Positions 31,426 through 39,695 of a stretch of DNA of 64,000 nt are shown here, one piece after another. The position numbers and the translations under genes were made by a program. The notes under the pieces are model-generated. The model searched no databases, was not told the origin of the DNA, and saw only the letters and a program-made list of their open reading frames with translations. Positions within the stretch are counted from its first letter, which is position 1; the number at the start of each line of letters is the position of its first letter. Where the stretch lies: positions 1,984,001 to 2,048,000 of the forward strand of contig NZ_CP048810.1 of NCBI RefSeq assembly GCF_013347965.1, written 5' to 3'. This stretch comes from Pseudomonas bijieensis. GTDB taxonomy: Bacteria > Pseudomonadota > Gammaproteobacteria > Pseudomonadales > Pseudomonadaceae.

Positions 31426-33164
31426 CCGCCTTTTCCAAAACCCCAATAAGCACTGCCGTCATCACCCAATTTGGCCTCGACCTTACGGGCAAGATCCGCG
31501 TCGATCTGTTTGCCGGTGGTGGCGGCGCAACCATGGGCCAGGAAATGGCCACGGGTAAAGCCGTCGATATCGCGATCAACCACAATCCCAAAGCCATCAG
31601 CATGCACAAGCGCAACCACCCAGGCGCAGAGCATTACATCTCGGACGTCTATGAGGTGTGCCCCCGAAAGGCGACACGAGGCCGCCCCGTCGCACACCTA
31701 CACGCAAGCCCCGAATGTACCCATCACAGCCTTGCCGCCGGAGGTCAACCACGCAGCAGTGCCAGCCGCTCCCTGTCGTGGGTCACCGTCAAGTGGGCCG
31801 GACAGGTCAAACCCGACCTCATCACTATGGAAAACGTCTGGCAGATCCTGCAATGGGGCCCCTTGATTGCTAAGCGATGCAAAACCACCGGCCGGGTGAT
31901 TCGCCGCGATGGGAGCGTGGCCGCACCAGGCGAGCGCGTTCCAGTTCAGGATCAATACCTGGTGCCTGATCCAAAACGTAAGGGCAAGACCTGGCGCCGC
32001 TTCCTCCAGATCCTTAAGAACATGGGTTATGACATTCTGCATGGAAAGCTCAAAGCCTGTGATTTTGGCGCCGCTACCACACGTGAACGCCTGTACATGG
32101 TCGCTCGATGCGATGGCAAGCCACTGTATTGGCCGGAGCCGACCCACTTCAAGGCCCCCGCAAAAGGCCAAAAAGCTTGGCGTAACGCAGCCAGTTGCAT
32201 CGACTGGTCAATCCCCTGCCCGAGCATCTTCCTGACGAAAGAAGAAGGTCGTGCTGCTGGTGTACGCCGGCCATTGGCAGGCAAGACCATGGAGCGTGTG
32301 CGTAAAGGTGCCCTTCGCTATGTGGTCGATCATGCCGACCCGTTTATCGTAAGCGTCAACCATTCAGGTAACGACACAGCTCGATGCCAGTCGGTGCAAG
32401 AGCCAACCAAGACCATCACTGGCGCACATGGCTTCGCCCTGGTGACGCCACAAGTCGCGCCTTTCCTCACAGAGCACGCCAATGCAACATCCCAGCGAAC
32501 CATGCCGGCTGACGCACCGCTGGGGACCATCTGCGCACAGGTCAAGGGCGGACACTTCGCACTCGCCGTGGCCTACATCGCACAACACAACGGTGGCTTC
32601 AACGAAACGCTGGGGCGGCACCCAGACCAGCCTCTGACAGCGATAACCACGACGGGCAGCCAACAGCAGTTGGTGACCGCCAATCTGCTGACCCTGCGCA
32701 GGAACTGTGTGGGTAGCGCGATGGATGAGCCGATCTCAACCATCTGTGCCGGCGCAGAACATCACGCGCTGCTCGAGTACACACTCGCACCGGACGAGGA
32801 GGAAGGCGCACTGCGCGTTGCCGCTTTCCTGATGGGGTACTACGGCACCGACAACATCTACGACCTGCGCGATCCGGCCGCCACGATCACCACACGGGAT
32901 CGGCTGGCCCTGGTTACCGTGGTGATCAAGGGCACGCCATACGTTATCGTCGACATTGGCATGCGCATGCTGACGCCACGGGAGCTTTACCGAGCCCAGG
33001 GCTTTCCAGACAACTACGTGATTGACCACGGCCACGACGGCCTGAAGTTCAGCAAGAAAGACCAAGTATTGATGGTGGGCAATTCTGTTTCTCCATGGCC
33101 GATGATGGCTTTGATTGAAGCAAATATGAGCGAAAACATAAGCGAAGTTATGGAGGCTGCATGA
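31422..33164 (+). CDS. C5-cytosine DNA methyltransferase
   Basis: 580 residues from the ATG at 31422, with GGAGG about 9 bases upstream. Motif I is VDLFAGGGGATMGQEM, the catalytic loop motif IV is ASPECTHHSLAAGG (SPxCTxxS instead of the usual GxPCQ), and motif VI is ITMENVWQIL. A variable target-recognition region spans about 240-500, and the C-terminal motifs IX-X include LTPRELYRAQGFPDNY and MVGNSVSP. No restriction enzyme gene is adjacent, so it is probably an orphan that protects phage DNA or regulates expression. Confidence 0.92.
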   Translation: MTAFSKTPISTAVITQFGLDLTGKIRVDLFAGGGGATMGQEMATGKAVDIAINHNPKAISMHKRNHPGAEHYISDVYEVCPRKATRGRPVAHLHASPECTHHSLAAGGQPRSSASRSLSWVTVKWAGQVKPDLITMENVWQILQWGPLIAKRCKTTGRVIRRDGSVAAPGERVPVQDQYLVPDPKRKGKTWRRFLQILKNMGYDILHGKLKACDFGAATTRERLYMVARCDGKPLYWPEPTHFKAPAKGQKAWRNAASCIDWSIPCPSIFLTKEEGRAAGVRRPLAGKTMERVRKGALRYVVDHADPFIVSVNHSGNDTARCQSVQEPTKTITGAHGFALVTPQVAPFLTEHANATSQRTMPADAPLGTICAQVKGGHFALAVAYIAQHNGGFNETLGRHPDQPLTAITTTGSQQQLVTANLLTLRRNCVGSAMDEPISTICAGAEHHALLEYTLAPDEEEGALRVAAFLMGYYGTDNIYDLRDPAATITTRDRLALVTVVIKGTPYVIVDIGMRMLTPRELYRAQGFPDNYVIDHGHDGLKFSKKDQVLMVGNSVSPWPMMALIEANMSENISEVMEAA

Positions 33165-33430
33165 ACACCCTCTTCTTACTGATGGCACAATATGAAGGGC
33201 AAGCAGTCATTCCGCTCGGCCGAGTATGCGAAGACTATATGCATTTGACCGTGGAAAAATTCAAACGCAAACAATTGGATGGGGAAATTGATATTCCAGT
33301 AATCCGCATGGGCGCTAATAGCCAGAAGGCAGCCCTCGGCATCCATTTGAAAGACTTAGCCGATTACATTGATAGGCAGCGTGAAAAAGCAAAAATTGAG
33401 CAAAACAAGTTTATGGGCAGAGCAGCATAA
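33161..33430 (+). CDS. PrtN-family protein 2 (pyocin activator-like)
   Basis: 89 residues: MNTLFLLMAQYEGQAVIPLG, YMHLTVEKFKRKQLDGEIDI, and LKDLADYIDRQREKAK. This closely follows PrtN, the activator of pyocin genes in P. aeruginosa. It is the last gene of the rightward operon, ATGA-coupled to the methyltransferase and close to the integrase. Besides late activation, an excisionase-like role is possible because of its position. Confidence 0.82.
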   Translation: MNTLFLLMAQYEGQAVIPLGRVCEDYMHLTVEKFKRKQLDGEIDIPVIRMGANSQKAALGIHLKDLADYIDRQREKAKIEQNKFMGRAA

Positions 33431-33454
33431 AAAAGGGGGCGCCAGCCCCCTTTT
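33431..33454. terminator. Bidirectional terminator
   Basis: AAAA, a GGGGGC/GCCCCC stem with a 4-base loop, then TTTT. It separates the converging prtN-like gene and the membrane-protein gene, and works on paper in both directions. Confidence 0.85.
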
Positions 33455-33456
33455 GC

Positions 33457-34143
33457 TTATTCAGCTTTGTCCCGACCACACAAGTCTGATCGAAGCGAAT
33501 CATTATCACGACAAGCTATACGTATAGCCTCTCCTAGTGACTCAGAACGAGTTTCATGCCAATAGTTATCAACTACTAGATACCTAGTTTTCGTGGAAGA
33601 ATTACGTAACCCAATAGCACGCAATATTTTGTCAAGCCCAGCCAGTATCACATTGGTTGGGAGCACATCATATTGAACTTCAAGTATCGCAGCCACAGGC
33701 TGCATGTAATCCCTACTACTTAACGGCGGCATTCGAAATTTATGCGCAGAACGGGCCTGCAATTCTTTACCATCTAACTCATGAAACTCTACCGCTGGGA
33801 TCCAGCTAATATTTCCTCCTGGAAGCGTAGCAGATCCATTTATATCAAGCTCTCCATAAATATCCCTGGTAATTCTAAAAATAAAAGATTGAGGACCAGG
33901 CGGAATCACTTTAAATGAGCTGACGCGCTGATCAACTGGAGTTTCATTACTGAGTTGGAATATATAATATCGACCATAAGGCCTTATAAAATCCAAAGAA
34001 ACATCCTTGACCAAAAAACCATAAGCACTTGCTGCAATAAAACCTATCGCCCCCGTCGTTATCAAAAGACCTAAAAGCCGTCCCCCCCTTAACTTCCACT
34101 TCGTAACGACGCCCTGCCTTTTTTTGAAAACACCCTTCCTCAC
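33457..34143 (-). CDS. Single-TM extracytoplasmic protein of unknown function
   Basis: 228 residues, AT-rich compared with its neighbours. A basic N-terminus (MRKGVFKKRQGVVTKWKLRG) and one TM helix (about 22-44) precede a periplasmic beta-rich part (YIFQLSNETPVDQRVSSFKV) and a C-terminal segment with two Cys (CRDNDSLRSDLCGRD). It is isolated from the early operon by a terminator and sits between it and the integrase. It is probably expressed in the lysogen; I recognise no family. Confidence 0.7.
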   Translation of the reverse strand: MRKGVFKKRQGVVTKWKLRGGRLLGLLITTGAIGFIAASAYGFLVKDVSLDFIRPYGRYYIFQLSNETPVDQRVSSFKVIPPGPQSFIFRITRDIYGELDINGSATLPGGNISWIPAVEFHELDGKELQARSAHKFRMPPLSSRDYMQPVAAILEVQYDVLPTNVILAGLDKILRAIGLRNSSTKTRYLVVDNYWHETRSESLGEAIRIACRDNDSLRSDLCGRDKAE

Positions 34144-34169
34144 ACTATCTCCCTAAATCCATTCAATTT

Positions 34170-35261
34170 TCATCGCAGGATTTTTTCTAAGTGCTGCCAT
34201 CCTGAATAACGGTCACCCCTGCCGCGCAGATGGGTATATCGTCGGAGAGAATTCCAATCGCGATGTCCCGAAACACTCGACACTCTTGGAATGTCCCAGT
34301 CCATCTCAAACAACCGGCTCACACCCTCATGCCGCAGGTCATGATAATGGAGATCCTCAATACCCAACATCTTGCAAGCACGGGTGAAGGATGCCGACAC
34401 GGACTTAGCGTTATAGGGAAAAATTTCTCTCTCAGCCTTAGGCATAGTATGCAGGATCGCCCAAGCCTCATCTGGTAAGTGACACCACACATCGTTACCA
34501 ATTTTCTGGCCGGGATTCTTCATGTCTCGCACCAGCACAGCCTGCCTGGATTCGTCGAGATCCTCCCAGCGGATACGAGTTATCTCTTCCTGCCGCCGAG
34601 TTGAGAAGAGCGCAAAGGCGATCAACTTAGGCATAGGAATCGAGCTGTTCCCTCTCGCCTCCATTTCAAAGAAGTACTCCATCAGTTGATCTAGCTCTTC
34701 AAGACTAGGCCGACGATTGCGCTCCCTGCTCTTCGTGACCATGCCAAGCTTACGCAACACCCGACGGGCGTCAGGCATTGCCAGAGCATCAACCTCATAT
34801 CCCCAGGCCGGCCGCGCAACGGACAACACCGCACTCAAATGCGACAAATCATTCCCAACGGTCTGCGCTTGCACGCCTCCTCCCTCAGCGCTCATACGCC
34901 ATTGCGCAAACTCCACCAGCTTCTGGCTATTCAGCGCTGAATCATCGACCTCGCCCAGCCACGTCTCCTTGATCGCCGTCAGGGTTGCTCGCTTAGTCTT
35001 CCCCAGCGGCCGGATCTTTTCGTACTCGTCCAAGTACTGGTCGATCATTTTCTTGATCGTCACCCCCTTCCGGTTCGCACGCTCAATAGCACCTGGCGCA
35101 GCCAGCTCTGTCTCCCGCCGCTTTATCCATGCCTGAGCCACCTGCTTCCGGTCGAAGGTTTGGCTTTCCTGATAAACTGTCTTCCCGTCCCGATTAATCC
35201 GTATCTGCGCCGTGTAGGCCGTCGAATTGTCCTTGCGCTTGCGTGATGTGATCGTGCCCAT
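34170..35261 (-). CDS. int: Tyrosine integrase, dusA-associated type
   Basis: 363 residues. An N-terminal arm-binding region (RKRKDNSTAYTAQIRINRDG) and a SAM-like core-binding domain (about 68-165) lead to the catalytic domain with Arg222/Arg223 (FSTRRQEEITRI), His307/Arg310 (HDLRHEG), His333 and the nucleophile Tyr342. The gene is read away from dusA, 103 bases from its start codon. Integrases that target the 5' end of dusA are a described family, and this position fits it. A repeat-rich segment precedes the gene. Confidence 0.93.
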   Translation of the reverse strand: MGTITSRKRKDNSTAYTAQIRINRDGKTVYQESQTFDRKQVAQAWIKRRETELAAPGAIERANRKGVTIKKMIDQYLDEYEKIRPLGKTKRATLTAIKETWLGEVDDSALNSQKLVEFAQWRMSAEGGGVQAQTVGNDLSHLSAVLSVARPAWGYEVDALAMPDARRVLRKLGMVTKSRERNRRPSLEELDQLMEYFFEMEARGNSSIPMPKLIAFALFSTRRQEEITRIRWEDLDESRQAVLVRDMKNPGQKIGNDVWCHLPDEAWAILHTMPKAEREIFPYNAKSVSASFTRACKMLGIEDLHYHDLRHEGVSRLFEMDWDIPRVSSVSGHRDWNSLRRYTHLRGRGDRYSGWQHLEKILR

Positions 35262-35265
35262 ATCC

Positions 35266-35307
35266 AGTTGCTACATTGCCGAGACCGGTTGCTACAATGT
35301 AGCAACC
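35266..35307. repeat. Integrase-proximal repeats and palindrome
   Basis: Three copies of GTTGCTACA lie between int and dusA: direct at 35267 and 35288 (21 bases apart, two helical turns), and inverted ending at 35306. The last two form a perfect palindrome with 10-base arms, GGTTGCTACA-A-TGTAGCAACC. They start 6 bases upstream of the int start codon, so they may be an int operator or arm-type integrase sites near attR. Confidence 0.6.
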
Positions 35308-35363
35308 GCTATCCAAAAACAAGGAAAAATGGGTAAAAACCGCTGTATAAAAGATCAGTATCA

Positions 35364-36383
35364 ATGAATTTAGAAAAACCTGAAGCGCCCGTAAACACTG
35401 GATCATCCCGTCGAGAGCCGTCCCGCCGCTTCAGCGTTGCGCCGATGATGGATTGGACCGACGCCCACTGTCGCTTCTTCCTCCGCATCCTCTCCAAACA
35501 CGCCCTGCTCTACACCGAAATGGTCACCACCGGCGCGCTACTCAACGGTGACCACGAACGCTTCCTGCGTCACCACCAATCCGAACACCCCCTGGCCCTG
35601 CAACTGGGCGGCAGCGTCCCAGCTGACCTGGCCGCCTGCGCCCGTATGGCCCAGGAGCACGGTTACGACGAGGTCAACCTCAACGTCGGCTGCCCCAGTG
35701 ACCGAGTGCAGAACAACATGATCGGCGCCTGCCTGATGGGGCATCCGGATTTGGTGGCTGACTGTGTGAAGGCCATGCGCGATGCGGTGTCGATTCCGGT
35801 GACGGTCAAGCATCGCATCGGGATCAATGGGCGGGACAGTTACGAGCAGTTGTGTGAGTTTGTCGGGACGGTGCGTGAGGCCGGGTGTACGAGTTTTACC
35901 GTGCATGCGCGGATTGCGATTCTGGAGGGGTTGTCGCCGAAGGAGAATCGGGATATCCCGCCGCTGCGTTATGACGTGGCCGCGCGGTTGAAGGCGGATT
36001 TTCCGGAGTTGGAGATTGTGCTCAACGGTGGAATCAAGACGCTGGAGGCGTGCCACGAACATCTGCAGACGTTCGACGGTGTGATGCTGGGGCGCGAGGC
36101 CTATCACAACCCGTATCTGCTGGCCGAAGTAGATCAGCAGCTGTTTGGCAGCACCGCGCCGATCATCACCCGGGCCGAGGCGCTGGCGCAGTTGCGGCCT
36201 TATATCGCCGATCACCTGGCGGCTGGCGGGGCGATGCACCACATCACCCGTCACGTGTTGGGGCTGGGGACCGGGTTCCCGGGAGCGCGGCGGTTTCGGC
36301 AGTTGTTGTCGGTGGATATTCATAAAACCAAGGATCCGCTGGCGTTGCTGGATCAGGCGGGACAGTTGCTGGAAGGACGCTGA
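35364..36383 (+). CDS. dusA: tRNA-dihydrouridine synthase A
   Basis: 339-residue FMN enzyme that reduces uridines in the tRNA D-loop. The TIM-barrel markers are RFSVAPMMDWTDAHCRFFLR, the catalytic Cys in NLNVGCPSDRVQNNMIGA, VTVKHRIGI and LNGGIKT. The length is normal, so the prophage insertion at its 5' end did not break the frame. The first 25 or so codons (MNLEKPEAPVNTGSSRREPS) are less conserved and may come from the phage. Transcription may now begin in phage DNA; the upstream -10-like TATAAA at 35346 lacks a good -35. Confidence 0.95.
   Translation: MNLEKPEAPVNTGSSRREPSRRFSVAPMMDWTDAHCRFFLRILSKHALLYTEMVTTGALLNGDHERFLRHHQSEHPLALQLGGSVPADLAACARMAQEHGYDEVNLNVGCPSDRVQNNMIGACLMGHPDLVADCVKAMRDAVSIPVTVKHRIGINGRDSYEQLCEFVGTVREAGCTSFTVHARIAILEGLSPKENRDIPPLRYDVAARLKADFPELEIVLNGGIKTLEACHEHLQTFDGVMLGREAYHNPYLLAEVDQQLFGSTAPIITRAEALAQLRPYIADHLAAGGAMHHITRHVLGLGTGFPGARRFRQLLSVDIHKTKDPLALLDQAGQLLEGR
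35437..35470. other. Predicted attR core within the 5' end of dusA
   Basis: No matching attL copy is in the window, so this is inferred. dusA-type integrases recombine within the early codons of dusA, and the conserved segment coding for RFSVAPMMDWTD begins here. DNA before it (35364-35436) is more AT-rich than the rest of dusA and would then be phage-supplied. Confidence 0.35.
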
Positions 36384-36560
36384 CCGTCACTTGCTTTGAA
36401 CCTGCGAGCTGTTTTGGCATCGTATCTACCGATACCGCCCCGACCTTTCAAACAACCGTTTTCAGGTTGTTGCCACCGGGGCCGTCGATACCTATTCACG
36501 CCCTTGAGTGGCTGCCGGCCCTCGGGTAATGTCAACAGACCCATAGGACAGAGCACGCTC

Positions 36561-37487
36561 ATGACTTCCAAGCTGGAACAACTCAAGCAATTCACCACCG
36601 TCGTGGCCGATACCGGCGACTTCGAGGCCATCGCCCGCGTCAAACCCGTGGACGCTACCACCAACCCTTCCCTGCTGCTCAAGGCCTCGGCCATTCAAGG
36701 TTATGCCGAGCAACTGAACGCCTGCGTGGCGGACTGCAAGGGCGATGTGGGCCTGGCCAGCGACCGTTTTGCCGTAGCGGTCGGGCAAGAGATTCTGAAA
36801 GTGATCCCGGGGCGTATTTCCACTGAAGTGGATGCACGTCTGTCATTCGATACCGAGGCCATGTTGAAGCGTGCGCATCGTCTGATCGATCTGTACGAAA
36901 AAGCCGGCATTGGCCGGGATCGCGTGCTGATCAAGATCGCTTCCACCTGGGAAGGCATTCGTGCCGCCGAGCAACTGGAGCGTGAAGGCATCCAGTGCAA
37001 CCTGACCCTGCTGTTCTCCTTCGCCCAGGCCGCGGCCTGTGCCGATGCCGGGGTGTTCCTGATTTCGCCGTTCGTGGGCCGTATCTACGATTGGTACAAG
37101 AAAGCCAATGGCAACGACTACACCGGCGCCGATGACCCGGGCGTGCAGTCGGTGACGCGTATCTACAATTACTACAAGGCCAATGACTACAAGACCGTGG
37201 TCATGGGTGCGAGCTTCCGCAACCTCAACCAGATCGAACAACTAGCCGGCTGCGACCGCTTGACCGTCAGCCCGGACCTGCTGGAAAAACTGGCCGCCGA
37301 TGAAGGCAAGCTGGAGCGTAAGCTGGCGCCAGGGCAAGCCGGGGAAGCGCGCTTGATTCTCAATGAAGCGCAGTTCCGCTGGTTGTCCAACGAAGACGCC
37401 ATGGCGACCGAGAAACTGGCCGAAGGTATTCGTCAGTTTGCCCGGGACCAGGAGAAGCTGGAGGCGTTACTGCAAGCCAAGCTTTGA
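36561..37487 (+). CDS. tal: Transaldolase
   Basis: 308 residues. Transfers dihydroxyacetone units in the pentose phosphate pathway. The ATG at 36561 ([20 protein letters not shown]) gives the family start; the longer frame reaching upstream lacks family sequence. [13 protein letters not shown], the Schiff-base Lys in [14 protein letters not shown], and [15 protein letters not shown] are present. A strong terminator follows the gene. The 177 bases between dusA and tal hold a small hairpin (AACAACCG...AGGTTGTT) but no gene. Confidence 0.96.
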   Translation: MTSKLEQLKQFTTVVADTGDFEAIARVKPVDATTNPSLLLKASAIQGYAEQLNACVADCKGDVGLASDRFAVAVGQEILKVIPGRISTEVDARLSFDTEAMLKRAHRLIDLYEKAGIGRDRVLIKIASTWEGIRAAEQLEREGIQCNLTLLFSFAQAAACADAGVFLISPFVGRIYDWYKKANGNDYTGADDPGVQSVTRIYNYYKANDYKTVVMGASFRNLNQIEQLAGCDRLTVSPDLLEKLAADEGKLERKLAPGQAGEARLILNEAQFRWLSNEDAMATEKLAEGIRQFARDQEKLEALLQAKL

Positions 37488-37500
37488 GCGGATTCATGTG

Positions 37501-37535
37501 AAAAAGGGCGAACCTTGGTGGGTTCGCCCTTTTTT
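37501..37535 (+). terminator. Terminator of tal
   Basis: GGGCGAACC/GGTTCGCCC stem with a 6-base loop, an A-run before and TTTTTT after. Confidence 0.9.
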
Positions 37536-37573
37536 ATTGGTTTTGCGCACGGAATGCACTGGCCGGAACGGCC

Positions 37574-37669
37574 TCATCGCGAGCAGGCTCGCTCCCACAG
37601 GGGGTCAGAGTGAATCAGGTATTGCGGCAAAAACAAGTCCTTTGCGGGAGCGAGCCTGCTCGCGACGGG
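37574..37669. repeat. REPIN-like inverted REP pair
   Basis: ATCGCGAGCAGGCTCGCTCC (37576-37595) and its inverted counterpart (37644-37669) flank 45 bases. This is the common fluorescent-Pseudomonas REP element in its paired form. Confidence 0.85.
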
Positions 37670-37698
37670 ACCTGCTTAGCCGACACAAGACTCAAGCG

Positions 37699-38181
37699 TC
37701 AGGGCCGCTCCAGCGCATTCACCAAGTCGTGAAACGCTTCACGATTGGAGTCATTGAGCCCCATGAGAATCTTGTGGGCTTCGAGCACCTTGATCCGCAC
37801 TTCTTCTTCAGACTGGTCCTGGTCAGGCAGGTCGTCCAGGCATTCAGGGCATGGCACGGGGTCGCCAACGATGTTGAACACCTGGTCAAAACCCATGGAC
37901 TGCAGCAGACGGGTGATATCGTTGTGGGTGGTGACAACGGTCGGCAGCAAGCCGACCTTCTGCCGTGACAGGATCGACAACTTGGCCAGCAGGCCCAGGG
38001 TGGTGCTGTCGATGCTGCGGGTTTCGGTCAGGTCGATCACGATGGCGCTGAAGTTCAGCGCAGTGAAGATCCGCTCAATAGTCGCATCCAGCGCCGAACA
38101 CAGGGTCAGGCGCACTTCACCGACAAACTTCAGGACAAAGGTGCCGTCCTGCTCGGCGAACTGGATTCTACCGGTACTCAT
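37699..38181 (-). CDS. rssC: STAS-domain anti-anti-sigma factor
   Basis: 160 residues. A STAS domain at about 5-100 contains SIDSTTLGLLAKLSI, whose Ser59 is the expected phosphorylation site. A C-terminal acidic extension with a CPEC pair (PCPECLDDLPDQDQSEEE) follows. The start overlaps the stop of the response-regulator/phosphatase gene by one base, suggesting the PP2C domain dephosphorylates this protein. The arrangement matches the rssB-rssC pair next to tal in P. aeruginosa; the symbol rests on that synteny. Confidence 0.82.
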   Translation of the reverse strand: MSTGRIQFAEQDGTFVLKFVGEVRLTLCSALDATIERIFTALNFSAIVIDLTETRSIDSTTLGLLAKLSILSRQKVGLLPTVVTTHNDITRLLQSMGFDQVFNIVGDPVPCPECLDDLPDQDQSEEEVRIKVLEAHKILMGLNDSNREAFHDLVNALERP

Positions 38182-39362
38182 CAAAGGTTCCTGCTCAACA
38201 CTAACAGGGCGATATCATCCGGCATCTCCCCTAGCGTGGCTAATCCAAACACTTGACGCAAGCCTTCCAGGCTGCCGCCCGCTGCGCTTACCCGTTCAGG
38301 CAAGGCCGCTTCTTTCTCTTTGAGTGTAGGTTCTGTCAAAAGGTCCAAAATGCCATCAGACATCAGCGTCAGGCTGAATGTCGGTGGCAATTCCAGTACG
38401 TGGTCTTCGTAGGTGGCCTCGTTGAACAGGCCCACCGGCAAACCTCGCCCTTCCAGGTAACGAACGCTGTCTGGCGTATACAACACAGGCAAAGGCAGGT
38501 GACCGCCGATGCTATAGGTCAACAAACCAGTCTCCTCGTCGATGACTCCACCGACCATTGTGACGTGTTTGCCCAGCTTACAACTGATCAGGCCTCGGTT
38601 GATATGCCCAAGGACTTCTGACGGCTTGAATTCTGGCAATGTGCCATTGCGCTTGGATTCGAACAACAGGCGCGTGGTCATGAACTTCAACAACACCGTC
38701 ACGAACGCCGAGGAAGCACCATGGCCGGAAACATCGGCCAGGTAAAAGGCCACTCGTCGTTCGTCGACCCGGAAATAGTCCACGAAATCGCCCGACAGGT
38801 ACAACGACGGAATGATCTGGTGGGCAAACCGGAAATCGTCGACGGTCCAGGGGCTGACCGGCAGCATGTTCATCTGTACCTGGCGCCCGGCGTTCTGGTC
38901 TTCCTGCAACAGGTTCAGGCTGGCTTCCAGCTCGCGGTTGGCGGTTTCCAGCTTTTCACGATAGCGCTGGTTTTCCAGCAACAGCCGCGAACGGTCCAAG
39001 GCCCGGCGCACCGAGTGTTCGAGTACCGCGAGGTCTTCAAGGGGCTTGATCAGGTAATCCGCCGCGCCCAGGCGCAACGCCTCGACCGCGTCGTTCATTA
39101 CGCCCGCGCCCGAAACCACGATCACCGGGGTCTGCGAGGAAATCTCGGTGACCTGGCGAATGAGTTCGAGTCCGCCCATCTGCGGCATGCGCAGGTCGCA
39201 GATGACCAGGTCGGGCTTGTCTTGCTCGAATACCTGAAGACCCTGTTGGCCATTGCTGGCCTGCAGGACGCTGAAACCACTGTCTTCCAAGTAGGCTGCG
39301 AGGCTGGCTCGCACCACTTCGTCATCATCGATTATCAGCAGCGTGGCACTGGTTTTTGGCAT
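38181..39362 (-). CDS. rssB: Response regulator with PP2C phosphatase output
   Basis: 393 residues from the ATG at 39362 (MPKTSATLLIIDDDEVVRAS). The receiver domain (1-120) has Asp56 in VICDLRMP and Lys106 in YLIKP. A coiled coil (about 130-165) leads to a SpoIIE/PP2C-like phosphatase domain with SGDFVDYFRVDERRVAFYLA, DVSGHGASSAFVT and SDGILDLL. In Pseudomonas this protein acts with the STAS partner in general stress (RpoS) control; the name is by synteny with P. aeruginosa. Confidence 0.85.
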   Translation of the reverse strand: MPKTSATLLIIDDDEVVRASLAAYLEDSGFSVLQASNGQQGLQVFEQDKPDLVICDLRMPQMGGLELIRQVTEISSQTPVIVVSGAGVMNDAVEALRLGAADYLIKPLEDLAVLEHSVRRALDRSRLLLENQRYREKLETANRELEASLNLLQEDQNAGRQVQMNMLPVSPWTVDDFRFAHQIIPSLYLSGDFVDYFRVDERRVAFYLADVSGHGASSAFVTVLLKFMTTRLLFESKRNGTLPEFKPSEVLGHINRGLISCKLGKHVTMVGGVIDEETGLLTYSIGGHLPLPVLYTPDSVRYLEGRGLPVGLFNEATYEDHVLELPPTFSLTLMSDGILDLLTEPTLKEKEAALPERVSAAGGSLEGLRQVFGLATLGEMPDDIALLVLSRNL

Positions 39363-39652
39363 GTGGGCAAACGGCGCCAGAATTAGGTTGGCGTAGCGGG
39401 CTGGGCTGTCTGGCCTGGCACGCACTACTGGATTCGCTTTCTAGCCTCTCTGTCGTACCGGTTTCAGGCCTTTGCCCTACACGCAAATACATCAGAGGTG
39501 CCCTTCTAAGGCGCAGACGGTACTCCCATCCGCCGGGCGTTTCAAGCTCATGCAGATAGCCGCTTGCCGTCTTTATTTGTCAAAGTACAGAGAGTTATAA
39601 GAACCGAGCGAAGCGTAACTCAATGGAAGGATCAAACCACCTCCAAAGCACA
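39363..39652. other. Intergenic region upstream of rssB
   Basis: About 290 bases between rssB and the mlaA terminator hold no supported gene. It should contain the rssB promoter, but I could not pick a convincing -35/-10 pair. Confidence 0.5.
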
Positions 39653-39677
39653 GAAGGCGGCCTTTCGGGCCGCCTTC
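39653..39677 (-). terminator. Hairpin after mlaA
   Basis: Perfect 10-bp GAAGGCGGCC/GGCCGCCTTC stem with a 5-base loop, 19 bases past the mlaA stop. The T-run is poor. Confidence 0.6.
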
Positions 39678-39695
39678 CAGATCTACGAGACGAAA

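Noticed and set aside
35320..35363. Sigma-70 promoter for dusA at TATAAA 35346
   Set aside because: No acceptable -35 is present at the right distance, and the leader would be only a few bases, so it is not listed as a promoter.
36384..36560. Upstream start for tal giving 363 residues
   Set aside because: The extra 55 residues have no transaldolase sequence and cross an inverted repeat; the ATG at 36561 matches the family.
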